This document shows, in pieces, positions 30,477 to 40,196 of a stretch of DNA of 64,000 nt. Made by a program: the position numbers and the translations under genes. The notes under the pieces are model-generated. The model was not told the DNA's origin, did no database searches, and saw nothing but the letters and a program-made list of their open reading frames with translations. How positions within the stretch are numbered: position 1 is the first letter of the stretch; each line of letters opens with the position of its first letter. Origin of the DNA: Lactiplantibacillus herbarum (GTDB taxonomy: Bacteria; Bacillota; Bacilli; Lactobacillales; Lactobacillaceae); NCBI RefSeq assembly GCF_001039045.1, contig NZ_LFEE01000012.1:81509-145508 (forward strand). The letters are read 5' to 3'.

Positions 30477-31052
30477 ATGGTCAAGAGAAGAACGCTAACA
30501 CAGGCAAAGGTGTTATTAACGGCTAATCAGTTGATTGAAAGCAAAGGTATTAACGGATTAACCATCCGCGATTTGGCATTAGAATTAGATGTCCGCCCAC
30601 AATCCATCTATAACTATGTAGATAGTTTGAGTGATCTTTTAGATCAAGTTGGGTTACAATTCGTGCAGAGTGTGGCGGATCGGCTAACTGAAAAGATTTC
30701 TGGAATTAATGGTGATGAAGCGTTGATGGCTTTTGCTCAGGAATTTCGTGCAGCGTGTCTGCAACATCGCGGTCTTGCGCCTGTGCTACTGGATTTAAAT
30801 GATAGTTTGAAGATTCCCCGGACGCGGAAAAACATCGTGAAATTATATCAAGATATGTTTAAACCACTACAGTTAGATGATTCGGCACGAGTGGAAAATA
30901 CGCTCTACCGGTCAACCTTATTTGGGTTTATTATCCAAGAAATTGGTGGTTTCTTCTTGATGCAGGGTGATGTGCTGGACGAACGGTTCACTAAAACCAT
31001 GCAGCTAGCGATTGATCAAACGCATTTGCCAGCAGAAAATACTGAAATTTAA
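30477..31052 (+). CDS. TetR/AcrR-family transcriptional regulator
   Basis: DNA-binding repressor, 191 aa. N-terminal helix-turn-helix (GLTIRDLALELDVRPQSIYNYVDS, about residues 26-49) and a C-terminal ligand domain resembling the WHG group. ATG with GGGGGAG upstream. The P-type ATPase downstream is separated by about 170 bases and may or may not be its target. Confidence 0.85.
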   Translation: MVKRRTLTQAKVLLTANQLIESKGINGLTIRDLALELDVRPQSIYNYVDSLSDLLDQVGLQFVQSVADRLTEKISGINGDEALMAFAQEFRAACLQHRGLAPVLLDLNDSLKIPRTRKNIVKLYQDMFKPLQLDDSARVENTLYRSTLFGFIIQEIGGFFLMQGDVLDERFTKTMQLAIDQTHLPAENTEI

Positions 31053-31225
31053 ATTTTAACATTAAGGTGGTTACCAGTTTAGTTGGTAGGCGCTTTTTTT
31101 GTGGAATCAAGCATAAGAGAGTTAATATTTATTAGGATTTACCAAATTCGAGCATCTTTATGGAACCGGTTTTAGAAAATCGTTTACAATAGAGTTAACG
31201 GATTTTTCAAATGAGGAGGCACGCT

Positions 31226-33565
31226 ATGTCAGAACGATATTTACCACCAGTTAAACATGGATTGACTACTGTGGAGGTTGATCAACGCCTGACAGCGGGC
31301 CTAAAGAATGAACCACTGCCACCACTAACGCGAAGTGTAAAGCAGATCTTTAGGGATAACTTACTGACGCTCTTCAACTTGATCAACGTTCTGCTGGCGG
31401 GGCTAGTTCTACTCACCGGTAGTTATAAGAATATACTCTTCTTATTCGTTGTAATTGTTAATACTGGTATCGGAATTTTCCAAGAAATTCGGGCTAAACG
31501 GCAGGTGGATAAGTTGTCGCTGCTTTCAGCTACTAAGATGCAAGTCCGGCGTGGTGGTCAGGTCACTGAAGTTGCGCAGGAAATGATCGTGCAGGACGAC
31601 TTATTGATGGTGACGCGTGGCGACCAACTACCGGTTGATGGACTTGTCAGGGTCACAGCCGGATTAGAGGTTGACGAATCTCAGATTACGGGTGAAGCTG
31701 ATCCAGTAATTAAGAGCGCTGGTGATGAACTGATTTCTGGTAGCGTCATTTTGGGTGGTCACGCTGTGGTGCAAGCAACGCGGGTTGGCCATGGCAGCTT
31801 TATCAAACAGATGGCTAAGGCGGCTAAACAGAAACGCCGGACACCAAGTAAGTTATTAGCAATTATTAATCGAATCATTAAAATTTTGACGTTTACGATT
31901 ATTCCGTTAGGGGCTGCGCTATTTATTTCCACGTTGATGCGTGGTGAGAGCCAGAATCGGGCCATTCTAGGTACGGTAGCCGCAATGGTTGGGATGATTC
32001 CGGAAGGGTTAGTCTTATTAACATCGGTGGCATTGGCTGCAGGAGCGTTTACGCTGGGGCGGCACCAGGTCTTAGTCCGAGAATTACCCGCGATTGAGGC
32101 GTTAGCACGAGTAGATACGCTCTGTCTGGATAAGACTGGTACGATTACGAGCGGCAAGCTAGTTTTTGAACGTTTAGAGCTGTGGGGACAACACGTGCAA
32201 GCCGATGTTGAACATCGATTAGCTGCACTGGTGACGGCCATTGACGATGATAACGAGACTGCTCAGGCAATCAAAACGGCATTTGGTCAGCCCGAAATCC
32301 ACGCGACTAAAGTGTTACCATTTTCTTCTAGTCGTAAGTGGAGTGGGGCCGAATTTGATGGTCAGTCCTTTGTGATGGGGGCGCCAGAATTTATCTTCGA
32401 GACCGTACCAGCAGCACTGCAAGCACGAATTCATGAGCTGGCAAAAGCTGGTTACCGGGTGCTAGTGTTAGCACAAGTACAAGCGTTGATGACACCAAAA
32501 CCGACTCAGGCAGAGGCGCAAGCGTTGATTCTGATTACGGATGAATTGCGGCCCCACGCCAAAACAACTTTTAGTTTTTTTTCAAATCAAGATGTGGCAT
32601 TGAAAGTCATCTCGGGTGACAACCCGGTTACTGTCGCAAGTATTGCCCAACGCGCTGAGATCAAAGATGCGGATCGGCTCGTTGATATGAGTCAGGTCGG
32701 TGAACAGCCTGATTACGACCAACTAGTAGCTGACTACACGGTCTTTGGGCGGGTGACGCCCCAACAGAAAGAGCGCTTGATCAAAGCTTACCAGCGAGCT
32801 GGTCATACCGTTGCGATGACGGGTGATGGCGTCAACGACTTATTGGCGCTGAAGCAAGCAGATTGTAGTATCGCTATGGCGACCGGTAGCGAAGCGACTA
32901 AGAGTTTAGCTGACTTTGTCTTGATTGATTCAAATTTTGATGCGATGGTCCAAGTGCTGAATGAAGGACGTCGAGTTATCAATAATATTGAGCGCGTGGC
33001 TGCGCTGTACTTGATTAAGACGATGTATTCAGTCGCGTTGACGCTGATCTTTATCTTTATGAGTCACAGCTATCCGTTTGAACCGATTCAGTTAACGCCT
33101 ATCTCATCATTGATGGTTGGAATTCCGACCTTCTTCTTAGCCTTACAACCGGACTATCGCCGAATCACCGGCCGTTTTATGAAACAGGTCATGGAGGTTG
33201 CCGTACCAGCAGCAATCTGCGTGGTGGGTTATGTGATGGTTATCATGTTGCTGGGCAATAAGTTCCAGTTGAGCTTTGAAACTACCGCCACTTTGAGTGT
33301 CCTAATGACTGGGATTATCAGTTTGAACGCGCTGTTGATTGCGGCACGGCCGCTCAACCGCTTTAAAATTGGCTTAGTATTGTTAATGTCGACACTCTTT
33401 GTCTTAGTCTTTTTATTCGGTGGTCAGATTTTCTCATTGGTCAGCTTGTGGGACTGGTCGTTGGCGGCTATCTACTTACCGTTAATGATCAGTGCTTATC
33501 CCGTCTTCATTGTGTTACAGAATGGCTTGGGTAAACGCGTCTTGAGCCGAATCAATTGGCGCTAG
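31226..33565 (+). CDS. Cation-transporting P-type ATPase (CtpE-like, probably Ca2+)
   Basis: Membrane ion pump, 779 aa. Actuator-domain motif QITGEADP, transmembrane helix 4 with GMIPEGLVLLTS, phosphorylated Asp in CLDKTGTITSG (DKTGT), hinge MTGDGVNDLLALKQAD. The PEGLVLL form of helix 4 and the LVRELPAIEALARVDTLC stretch resemble mycobacterial CtpE, implicated in Ca2+ uptake, more than MgtA or heavy-metal pumps; this assignment is by recalled motif. No N-terminal metal-binding domain. Start at 31226, with GAGGAGG 8-14 bases upstream; an ATG at 31211 overlaps that site. Confidence 0.88.
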   Translation: MSERYLPPVKHGLTTVEVDQRLTAGLKNEPLPPLTRSVKQIFRDNLLTLFNLINVLLAGLVLLTGSYKNILFLFVVIVNTGIGIFQEIRAKRQVDKLSLLSATKMQVRRGGQVTEVAQEMIVQDDLLMVTRGDQLPVDGLVRVTAGLEVDESQITGEADPVIKSAGDELISGSVILGGHAVVQATRVGHGSFIKQMAKAAKQKRRTPSKLLAIINRIIKILTFTIIPLGAALFISTLMRGESQNRAILGTVAAMVGMIPEGLVLLTSVALAAGAFTLGRHQVLVRELPAIEALARVDTLCLDKTGTITSGKLVFERLELWGQHVQADVEHRLAALVTAIDDDNETAQAIKTAFGQPEIHATKVLPFSSSRKWSGAEFDGQSFVMGAPEFIFETVPAALQARIHELAKAGYRVLVLAQVQALMTPKPTQAEAQALILITDELRPHAKTTFSFFSNQDVALKVISGDNPVTVASIAQRAEIKDADRLVDMSQVGEQPDYDQLVADYTVFGRVTPQQKERLIKAYQRAGHTVAMTGDGVNDLLALKQADCSIAMATGSEATKSLADFVLIDSNFDAMVQVLNEGRRVINNIERVAALYLIKTMYSVALTLIFIFMSHSYPFEPIQLTPISSLMVGIPTFFLALQPDYRRITGRFMKQVMEVAVPAAICVVGYVMVIMLLGNKFQLSFETTATLSVLMTGIISLNALLIAARPLNRFKIGLVLLMSTLFVLVFLFGGQIFSLVSLWDWSLAAIYLPLMISAYPVFIVLQNGLGKRVLSRINWR

Positions 33566-33622
33566 GCATTAGAGTAGGATATAAGAACTTAGTTAAGTTA
33601 AAAATGGATAGCGGTTAGTAAG

Positions 33623-33668
33623 AAATACCCTGAAACTGATCATTTTGGTTTTAGGGTATTTCTTTTTA
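33623..33668 (+). terminator. Terminator after the P-type ATPase
   Basis: Stem AAATACCCTGAAAC / GTTTTAGGGTATTT (one mismatch or G-T) then CTTTTT. Confidence 0.8.
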
Positions 33669-33689
33669 TAGAGATTATTTTAAGACAAT

Positions 33690-33754
33690 TACTTTGACAC
33701 ACACAGTAATCGATGGTATATTATGTCTATTGAATTACTATGTGACACAAAGTA
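33690..33754 (+). promoter_or_regulatory. Promoter with PadR-type operator dyad
   Basis: TTGACA (33694-33699), 17-base spacer, TATATT (33717-33722): a near-consensus promoter. Two 21-base arms, 33690-33710 and 33734-33754, form an imperfect inverted repeat (about 17 of 21 pairs; core ATTACTATGTG against CACACAGTAAT) flanking the -10. The upstream arm covers the -35. This fits repression by the PadR protein encoded next. Confidence 0.7.
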
Positions 33755-33777
33755 GTTATGGTAAAGGAGCATGTCAG

Positions 33778-35442
33778 ATGAAACCGGAAATTTCGAAGGA
33801 TACGATTCGCGGTCACACTGCTACGATTGTCCTCAATATTTTGAATCAGGGTGATAGTTATGGCTATGAGATTGCTAAAACGATTAAACAGTTGAGTCAT
33901 GAAGCCTATGACATCAATGAAGCCACACTCTACACGGTCTTTCGGCGGTTAGAAAAGAATGGTGAAATCACAAGTTATTGGGGTAATGAGACCCAGGGTG
34001 GCCGGCGTAAGTATTATCAGATTACGACACAGGGTCGCACGACTTTAGCGCACAGCATTGAAGAGTGGCAGTTTGCCAAGCAAGTAATAGATGACTTAAT
34101 TTTAGAAGGATCGATGCAGATGTCAGCAAAGATTGAACAACTGGTTGCAATGCGACTAACAACTTATTTTAAAACACAAACGATGACGCCAGCTTTAACG
34201 GAACTAAAAACAGAGCTAGCGACTGATCTGAACGAAGCTGCTAATGATAAGGAACGTAGTGGAATGGAACCAGAGGAAGCAGTTGCTGAAGCATTCAGTG
34301 ACTTTGGCGACATCAACGACTTGATCAAGCAGGTCAATGATGAGAATGGCACAACCCAAACGATTCATGGACATCACGTTGAGATGAATGAGGATGGCAT
34401 CATGATTGATGATGGTGAGACCCTTAAAATCACTGGTGAGGGTGTGTCAATTAATCACGGCGCAATTCAGGCAAATGCCAACGGGGTTAAATTAGGTAGT
34501 TGGACGGTTGACGGTAACGGCATTAATTTGAATGGTGATGCTCGGCAACGACCAGACTTTGTGCAACCTAGCATCCCGATTAATTTGGCGGGCGAATACC
34601 ATGATAATTTACCATTAGTTAATGAACAACGGCTGACAACGGATCAAATCGTGACAATTGCGATTAATTATAAATCAGCACGGGTAAAGATTTTACCCAC
34701 TCAGGGTGCTGGCGATGAAATCATTATTCGTGAGTATATGAACCATAAGAACCCAGCTTATAAGGCGCAGGTTGAACAGGTTGGCAATAGTCTTCAAGTT
34801 GTTCAGGGGAAGGTGCCATTCTTGATTCCCTTACGAGTACACGTTCAGATTCAGATTCCGGTAGACTTCACCGGTGATTTATCTCTAATCAGTCGCTCAG
34901 GGAGTGTTCTAGCAGCAGGATTAGAACAATTAAATCAGTTCAGCTTAAAGCTCACTAGTGGTAGCGCGCGACTTGCTAGCATACATGCACAAGCATTGAG
35001 CGCTGAAGTGATTTCAGGCAGTTGCGACGTTTCACAGGTTCAAGTAACTGAACAACTGGGACTGTTAGTTAAGAGTGGCCGGGTTCGGTTGAGTGAAGTG
35101 ACAGCTGGAACTTATACAGTTAGTGCAACTAGCGGTAGCATTATTGGCAGTCAACTGCGTGGTGGCGGTAGTTGGAAGGCTAAGTCAGGGTCACTCAAAT
35201 TGGACTTTGCCAGTATTGATGGTGATATTAATCTGGATGCCCACAGTGGTTCCGTTAAGGTCACAACGCCGACAGCGGCAAGTTATCGCTACGAACTAGA
35301 ATCACATAGTGGTCGTGTTAAAGCTCCACGTACTGGGCAAGCCGAACACGTTGCTGACAGTTATCAGACGGGGCGCGTTGGTACGGCTGGCGATTACTTG
35401 ATTCGTGGTCGTGCGCATTCTGGTTCTATTTACGTTTATTAA
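33778..35442 (+). CDS. PadR regulator fused to DUF1700/DUF4097-like domain
   Basis: 554 aa in one uninterrupted frame. Residues 1-112 are a complete PadR winged-helix regulator (DSYGYEIAKTI, INEATLYTVFRRLEKNGEI, GRRKYYQIT). Residues 115-190 resemble DUF1700 (Glu/Asp-rich helices, EEAVAEAFSDFGDINDLI). From about 300 to the end it is a DUF4097 beta-helix with many SGS and HSG repeats. In other Firmicutes the PadR and DUF4097 parts are often adjacent genes. An internal AGAAGGA followed by ATGCAGATG at the junction (about 34104-34121) could still make the second part separately. No membrane segment. ATG at 33778 has AAAGGAG upstream. Confidence 0.82.
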   Translation: MKPEISKDTIRGHTATIVLNILNQGDSYGYEIAKTIKQLSHEAYDINEATLYTVFRRLEKNGEITSYWGNETQGGRRKYYQITTQGRTTLAHSIEEWQFAKQVIDDLILEGSMQMSAKIEQLVAMRLTTYFKTQTMTPALTELKTELATDLNEAANDKERSGMEPEEAVAEAFSDFGDINDLIKQVNDENGTTQTIHGHHVEMNEDGIMIDDGETLKITGEGVSINHGAIQANANGVKLGSWTVDGNGINLNGDARQRPDFVQPSIPINLAGEYHDNLPLVNEQRLTTDQIVTIAINYKSARVKILPTQGAGDEIIIREYMNHKNPAYKAQVEQVGNSLQVVQGKVPFLIPLRVHVQIQIPVDFTGDLSLISRSGSVLAAGLEQLNQFSLKLTSGSARLASIHAQALSAEVISGSCDVSQVQVTEQLGLLVKSGRVRLSEVTAGTYTVSATSGSIIGSQLRGGGSWKAKSGSLKLDFASIDGDINLDAHSGSVKVTTPTAASYRYELESHSGRVKAPRTGQAEHVADSYQTGRVGTAGDYLIRGRAHSGSIYVY

Positions 35443-35473
35443 TGGCTTAACTAATTGGTCTTGTGAGGTGAAG

Positions 35474-35508
35474 AAACGTTTGGGATAAAAATCCTGAACG
35501 TTTTTTAT
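35474..35508 (+). terminator. Terminator of the PadR-DUF4097 gene
   Basis: Stem AAACGTT(tg)GGAT / ATCC(tg)AACGTTT followed by TTTATTT. Confidence 0.75.
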
Positions 35509-35700
35509 TTCTAAAAATTGAGAGACGTCGGGCATAATTAGCCGATGGAAGTCGGTTAGTTGTGGAAAAATACAAATTTAGTTGGCCCAAGTATAGGGTA
35601 GCGTCGATTGCTGACCTATTTTGTAAAACTCTGATAGTTTGCGACATGAAAACGGCTTATAATAGAGTTCAACAACTAACAGGAATTGGGGTGGGGGTTC

Positions 35701-37017
35701 ATGAGAATCAGCGAGCAACAACTGATTCAACGGTTAGTTCCGCGACTATTGCGATTTCGAGAAACTAACTTTTATCGAATTATTCAACGAACGTTGATCT
35801 TGGCGTTTCCGCTGATTTTAATTGGGACTTTTAGTCAAATCATTCAGCAGGCGGTTTTGACGAAAACTGGCTTTATTGCCAGCATTTTTCACCTGTCAAA
35901 GTGGGTGCCGTATTATCAATATTTACACTATCCGTTTGATGGTTTGACTAGCCTGACGTTGAACGGGGTGGCCGTAGTTGTCGCTTTCGGTGCGGCTAAG
36001 TATCACGCTAAGTTTAATCAGCGTGACGATCAGTTAGCTGGATTGACAGCGGCCATCGCGTTGTTGATCATGGCCTACCAGTACACTAATCAAAGTCAGG
36101 GCAGTACGTTCAATACGTTACTAATTGGGACTAATGGATTCACGGGTGCTTTGATTGTTGGCGGGATGACGGGATTGTGTTTCAAATGGTTTAGTAAACC
36201 AGTCAATGGTGCCCGCGACGCACATACTTCTGAGATCCTAAACCGTACGTTTGGCTCATTATTACCGATGGCGGTCGTCTTAATCGTAGCTGTGATCATT
36301 AGTCTGGGGCTTAATTGGCTAACGGTTGCGACTTATTCAGCTGAAAATTTAGTGGCGTTTCAAAAATTCGCTATGACTAGTCATAGTTTGTGGTTAACGT
36401 TTGGATTAGCGGCATTAACTTTAGTACTAGAAATTTTTGGCTTTGCGGGGCCGTTTCAAGAACGGCTGGTCACTAACAGTACGAGTATGACGACCAATCT
36501 GAATTATGCATTGACCCATCATTCTGCGTATCACGTGCCATATCGCTATACTGCCAATACGCTATACCATGCTTTTGGCACGTTTGGTGGTACCGGGATG
36601 TTGCTAGCGCTGATTATTGCGATTTATATTGCTAGTAATAATCATAATTATCACGTGGTGGCACGTTGGAGTTTACTGCCAGCGCTGTTTAACAGTAACG
36701 GTCCAATGATGACCGGCTTGCCAGTGCTGTATAATCCGATTTATTTAATTCCATTTATTATTGCGCCCTTAGTTAATATGGCAGTGGCAACCGTTGCCAT
36801 TGGGCTCAACTGGATTCCGCCGGTCGTGTATCCCGTACCAGTGGGAACACCGGGACCCCTAATTGCATTTATTGGGACCAACGGCAACGTGATTGCATTA
36901 TTGATTGGGATTATTGATTTAGCACTCTCAGTAGCAATCTATTTACCATTTATGCGGTTAGCGGAAGCCATTCTTAACGCAGCAAAAGCTGAAGCGGGGG
37001 TACATCATGATGCTTAA
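35701..37017 (+). CDS. EIIC-like PTS permease, cassette copy 1
   Basis: Multispanning membrane protein, 438 aa, resembling the cellobiose/lactose-type EIIC (CelB-like, PTS_EIIC). It has the family's long hydrophobic layout and the final part with NWIPPVVYPVPVGTPGPL. No EIIA or EIIB domain is attached or encoded nearby, so sugar phosphorylation by the usual route is doubtful or uses partners elsewhere. ATG at 35701 with GGTGGGGG upstream. It overlaps the following hydrolase by 11 bases. Same gene pair at 44658-46827. Confidence 0.82.
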   Translation: MRISEQQLIQRLVPRLLRFRETNFYRIIQRTLILAFPLILIGTFSQIIQQAVLTKTGFIASIFHLSKWVPYYQYLHYPFDGLTSLTLNGVAVVVAFGAAKYHAKFNQRDDQLAGLTAAIALLIMAYQYTNQSQGSTFNTLLIGTNGFTGALIVGGMTGLCFKWFSKPVNGARDAHTSEILNRTFGSLLPMAVVLIVAVIISLGLNWLTVATYSAENLVAFQKFAMTSHSLWLTFGLAALTLVLEIFGFAGPFQERLVTNSTSMTTNLNYALTHHSAYHVPYRYTANTLYHAFGTFGGTGMLLALIIAIYIASNNHNYHVVARWSLLPALFNSNGPMMTGLPVLYNPIYLIPFIIAPLVNMAVATVAIGLNWIPPVVYPVPVGTPGPLIAFIGTNGNVIALLIGIIDLALSVAIYLPFMRLAEAILNAAKAEAGVHHDA

Positions 37018-37891
37018 ACCTAATTGGCCGCGACGGCGGCGTAGTTTGATTGTCTTATTACTAGGTCTCCTTTTCTTAGGACTCTTAGTGGGACCATCGT
37101 ATCAGTGGACGCAATCAAATGTTAAATCCATGACGGGTCGGCACGATTCACAGATGTCACCGATTATCATGATTCCCGGCAGCAGTGCCACGCAGAATCG
37201 CTTTGACACGTTGGTCAAGCAATTAAATAAGGCGGATCATCGGCAACATAGCCTTATTAAAATCACGGTTGGCACGGATGATCAAATTAAAATCACTGGG
37301 GCGTTAAGGCCGCGTGATAATGAGCCGGTAATTGTCGTTGGGTTTCAAAACAACCATGACGGCTATGGCAATATTAAGAAGCAGGCGCGCTGGTTTTCAC
37401 TAGCTTTTAAAAAAGTTGCGGCTAAATATCAATTCAATAATTTTAAAGCAATCGGGCATTCTAACGGGGGCTTGATCTATACCTACTTCTTTGAACATTA
37501 TTTTAATCGTGATGATATTACGGTCAAACGAATTATGACGATCGGTTCACCGTATAATTTCTCAGAAGCTAATCTTAGTCATAAGACGCAGATGTTAGCT
37601 GATTTTATTAAGTACCGCGACAACTTACCGAAGTCGGCAACCATGTACTCGGTAGCGGGGACGGAGAATTACGATTCGGATGGTTTGGTTCCTGCGCGCA
37701 GTGTTGAAGCGGGGAAGTACGTCTATCAGGGACAAGTGAAGCATTTTACCGAGATTACGGTCACGGGTAACGATGCGCAACACTCGGATCTACCGCAAAA
37801 TCAACAGATTGTTACGTTGATTCGGACGTATATGTTGGACAAAAAGCCAAGTCGGAATAAAAGATTAGTGACGGCTAATACCACTGAATAA
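37007..37891 (+). CDS. DUF915-family membrane-anchored alpha/beta hydrolase, cassette copy 1
   Basis: 294 aa. One N-terminal hydrophobic anchor (about residues 13-30) after a basic patch PRRRR, so the catalytic part probably faces outside. IIMIPGSSA gives the oxyanion region; nucleophile Ser in GHSNGG (about residue 152); likely acid in DSDGLVP; His in QHSDLPQN. Two ATG codons (37007, 37010) follow GAAGCGGGGG, which lies inside the end of the EIIC gene. Esterase/lipase-like activity is inferred; substrate unknown. Translationally coupled to the EIIC gene. Confidence 0.85.
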   Translation: MMLKPNWPRRRRSLIVLLLGLLFLGLLVGPSYQWTQSNVKSMTGRHDSQMSPIIMIPGSSATQNRFDTLVKQLNKADHRQHSLIKITVGTDDQIKITGALRPRDNEPVIVVGFQNNHDGYGNIKKQARWFSLAFKKVAAKYQFNNFKAIGHSNGGLIYTYFFEHYFNRDDITVKRIMTIGSPYNFSEANLSHKTQMLADFIKYRDNLPKSATMYSVAGTENYDSDGLVPARSVEAGKYVYQGQVKHFTEITVTGNDAQHSDLPQNQQIVTLIRTYMLDKKPSRNKRLVTANTTE

Positions 37892-37897
37892 GTGAGG

Positions 37898-37940
37898 ACA
37901 CAAGTTGCTTGAGTTCAAATCAAGGAGCTTGTGTTTTTTA
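37898..37940 (+). terminator. Terminator of cassette copy 1
   Basis: Stem ACACAAG(tt)GCTTGA / TCAAGGAG-CTTGTGT with TTTTTT. Confidence 0.8.
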
Positions 37941-38074
37941 CATATTACCTACTTTAATAGCCTTGATGACTGGATGTGAAGCTGGTACTGGCAGCTTGTC
38001 TTTTGAGGGCGGTGCGGAGAAGTTTAGGGCGTTGCTAAGAACTGTGGTAAAATTTGGTTATGGAGGTGGCTAGT

Positions 38075-38953
38075 TTGTCGACACAAATGCCCACACATCG
38101 TAATCGGGTGCTCACTTTGATTCGTTCATATTATCCGAATCTTAGTGTCACCGATCGAAAAATTGCAGATTATATTATTGCTGACCCCGTTAAAACGGCG
38201 GCCCAGTCTATTTCAAATTTAGCTGCCGCAGTTGGTGTTTCGACGGCGACCGTTTCGCGTTTCGTCAAGCGGATCAGTTTTAATAGTTTTCGGGATTTTT
38301 CAAGAGAACTAATGGCAGCAGAGCCCGTTGAACAGAGTAACGCGGAGGCTTTTCAAGATGTTGAGAAGCAGACGACGTTCAAGGGTATCGCAGAATCGAC
38401 GTTTAATAGTATTCGGAGTTCCTTAGATCAGACGAGCCAGGTCATGACAGAGGACGATCTGAAGCAAGCGGTCCACTTATTGTTAAAAGCCCGGATCATT
38501 GGATTTTATGGTTTAGGTGGCTCGGCGGTGGCAGCGCTCGATGGCTATCACAAGTTTGTTCGTACGGGGATTTTATGTGCCCATAATAGTGATTATGATA
38601 TGCAATTAATGCAAGCGGCCCAGATGACGAGCCAAGATGTTGCGGTCGTTATCTCACATACTGGCCGTAACCAGCAAACGTTACAAGTATTATCGACCTT
38701 GATTGCGCAAAAAGTACCAGTGATTGCGCTGACGAGTTTCGGTAATTCGCCATTAGCTCGGGAGAGTACGGTGGCATTTATATCAGTAGCTGAAGAAATT
38801 AATTATCGTTCGGAAGGATTGACGTCATTGATTGCTCAGATGAGCATTATCGACAGTCTGTTCTTAATGACAGCGGTCCACGGTAATATTGAGATGGCAG
38901 CGAGTCTGGGCCGGGTGCGTGATGCAATCAGCCAAACACGGACGGAACTCTAG
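38075..38953 (+). CDS. MurR/RpiR-family transcriptional regulator
   Basis: 292 aa: N-terminal RpiR helix-turn-helix (SISNLAAAVGVSTATVSRFVKRI, about residues 46-68) and C-terminal SIS domain (about 125-265) that binds phosphosugars (IGFYGLGGSA and VAVVISHTGRNQQT). Start is probably the TTG at 38075, 5 bases after GGAGGTGG; the next ATG (38090) is too far from it. 20 bases ahead of the GH25-like gene, so likely one operon, and next to the EIIC/hydrolase cassette it might control. Confidence 0.85.
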   Translation: MSTQMPTHRNRVLTLIRSYYPNLSVTDRKIADYIIADPVKTAAQSISNLAAAVGVSTATVSRFVKRISFNSFRDFSRELMAAEPVEQSNAEAFQDVEKQTTFKGIAESTFNSIRSSLDQTSQVMTEDDLKQAVHLLLKARIIGFYGLGGSAVAALDGYHKFVRTGILCAHNSDYDMQLMQAAQMTSQDVAVVISHTGRNQQTLQVLSTLIAQKVPVIALTSFGNSPLARESTVAFISVAEEINYRSEGLTSLIAQMSIIDSLFLMTAVHGNIEMAASLGRVRDAISQTRTEL

Positions 38954-38973
38954 TTAGGTAAGGGATTGATGGG

Positions 38974-39751
38974 ATGACAAAGCGACAACATTATCGACCA
39001 ATCTATACACGTACTAGGTGGGCACGTTGGCGTCAGCGGGCAGTGTGGCTATTGGTCTTATTGATACTTATGGGGAGCATTTGGGGTGGCCTCATTTGGG
39101 TGCGTTGGCGAAGTATGGCTGCGACTAGGGGCTTCAATGTCCGCGGCGTGGCTGTTTCACAAAATGATGGCTATTTAGATTTTGCGGCGCTCCAAAACGA
39201 TGGGCTGAAGTTTGTCTACTTACACGCAACTCAGGGAGCTAGCTATACGGATGACAATTTTGCTAGCAACTATCAACGGGTTCTTGGAACTTCGTTAGGT
39301 GTTGGTGTTGTTCAGACGTTCAGTTTTTCAACCTCTGCGGAAGATCAAGCAGCTTACTTTGAGAAAACGGTCGGCGATAACGTCGGTAATCTACCGATTG
39401 CCATTCAAGTTCAATATTATGGCGATTATACGGCTAAAACGGTTGCGGTTAAGCAAAATCAAGCTAAGTTACGGACTTTAGTCAATCAATTATCGCAGGA
39501 TTATGGACGTAGTTGTGTGGTTTGGTCTACGCCGGCAGTCGCCCAACAATTAGTGACACCGGTGTTGAAAAAAACGGCACTGTGGTCTGACACTGGTCCA
39601 AACACATCGCCAAGCCAAACGTGTCATGTTTATCCATTATTCTGACCGCGCCGTGTATCGTCAAAACGGAACACGGCAAGAATTTACGGGCGTTTTGTAT
39701 AACGGTAGCGTGGACGCGTTTAACCAAGTGATTGCTAAGAATTTGGAATGA
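38974..39751 (+). pseudogene. GH25-like secreted protein, frameshifted
   Basis: N-terminal basic segment and anchor (about residues 23-42), then a GH25 lysozyme-like fold (about 55-220). The first frame stops at 39645; after CCAAAC at 39598-39603 a one-base shift opens THRQAKRVMFIHYSDRA, which continues with a normal family C-terminus to 39751 (259 codons plus one extra base). Family catalytic positions are also changed: GIDVS reads GVAVS, KATEG reads HATQG, and the later DIE reads QVQ, so muramidase activity is doubtful even when repaired. Either a base-call error or a genuine pseudogene. Confidence 0.8.
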
Positions 39752-39777
39752 GCACGTTCATCTAAGTTAAAGTCAAT

Positions 39778-39815
39778 AAAAAAGGCTAGGAAAGATTGAT
39801 TTCCAGGCCTTTTTA
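39778..39815. terminator. Bidirectional terminator
   Basis: Stem AAAAAGGCT-AGGAAA / TTTCC-AGGCCTTTTT between convergent genes. Confidence 0.8.
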
Positions 39816-40196
39816 GTCACTTACTTGATTTAATTGTTGTGGTGATAAAATCACATAATTACGGTTGTCAGCTTCATCAAACAGGGCAACAGGCCGTTGC
39901 TCGTTGGCCTTGATTTCTAGATGAAAGCCGTATTGATCAAGTAACACGAGCTTGCTAGCTGATATGGATTCAACGGTGGCGGGCATTGCCCGACCGTCGA
40001 CACGGATGATCATATTAGGATCGATCTCTAACGTGTGATCACGGCGGTGCTCTTCGTCACGATAAGTCCAAGTTCCCGCGTAAAAAACAGTGAGATCCCC
40101 AGTAGTAACTCGGTTAGGGTGCCGTTTGCGGACTAGGGTACTTGAGAGTCCTGCCAATAGGGATAAACCAAATAAAATAGCGCCACGTCGCTTCAC
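39813..40196 (-). CDS. DUF4828-type small protein with N-terminal anchor
   Basis: 127 aa from a GTG at 40196, chosen because AGAAGG lies about 8 bases upstream; an ATG 45 bases further up has none. One hydrophobic segment (about residues 5-18, AILFGLSLLAGLSS) then a small beta-rich domain (FYAGTWTYRDEEHRRDHTLEI, MPATVESISASKLVLLDQYGFHLEI). Recognised as the DUF4828 group of lactobacilli; function unknown. Confidence 0.7.
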   Translation of the reverse strand: MKRRGAILFGLSLLAGLSSTLVRKRHPNRVTTGDLTVFYAGTWTYRDEEHRRDHTLEIDPNMIIRVDGRAMPATVESISASKLVLLDQYGFHLEIKANEQRPVALFDEADNRNYVILSPQQLNQVSD

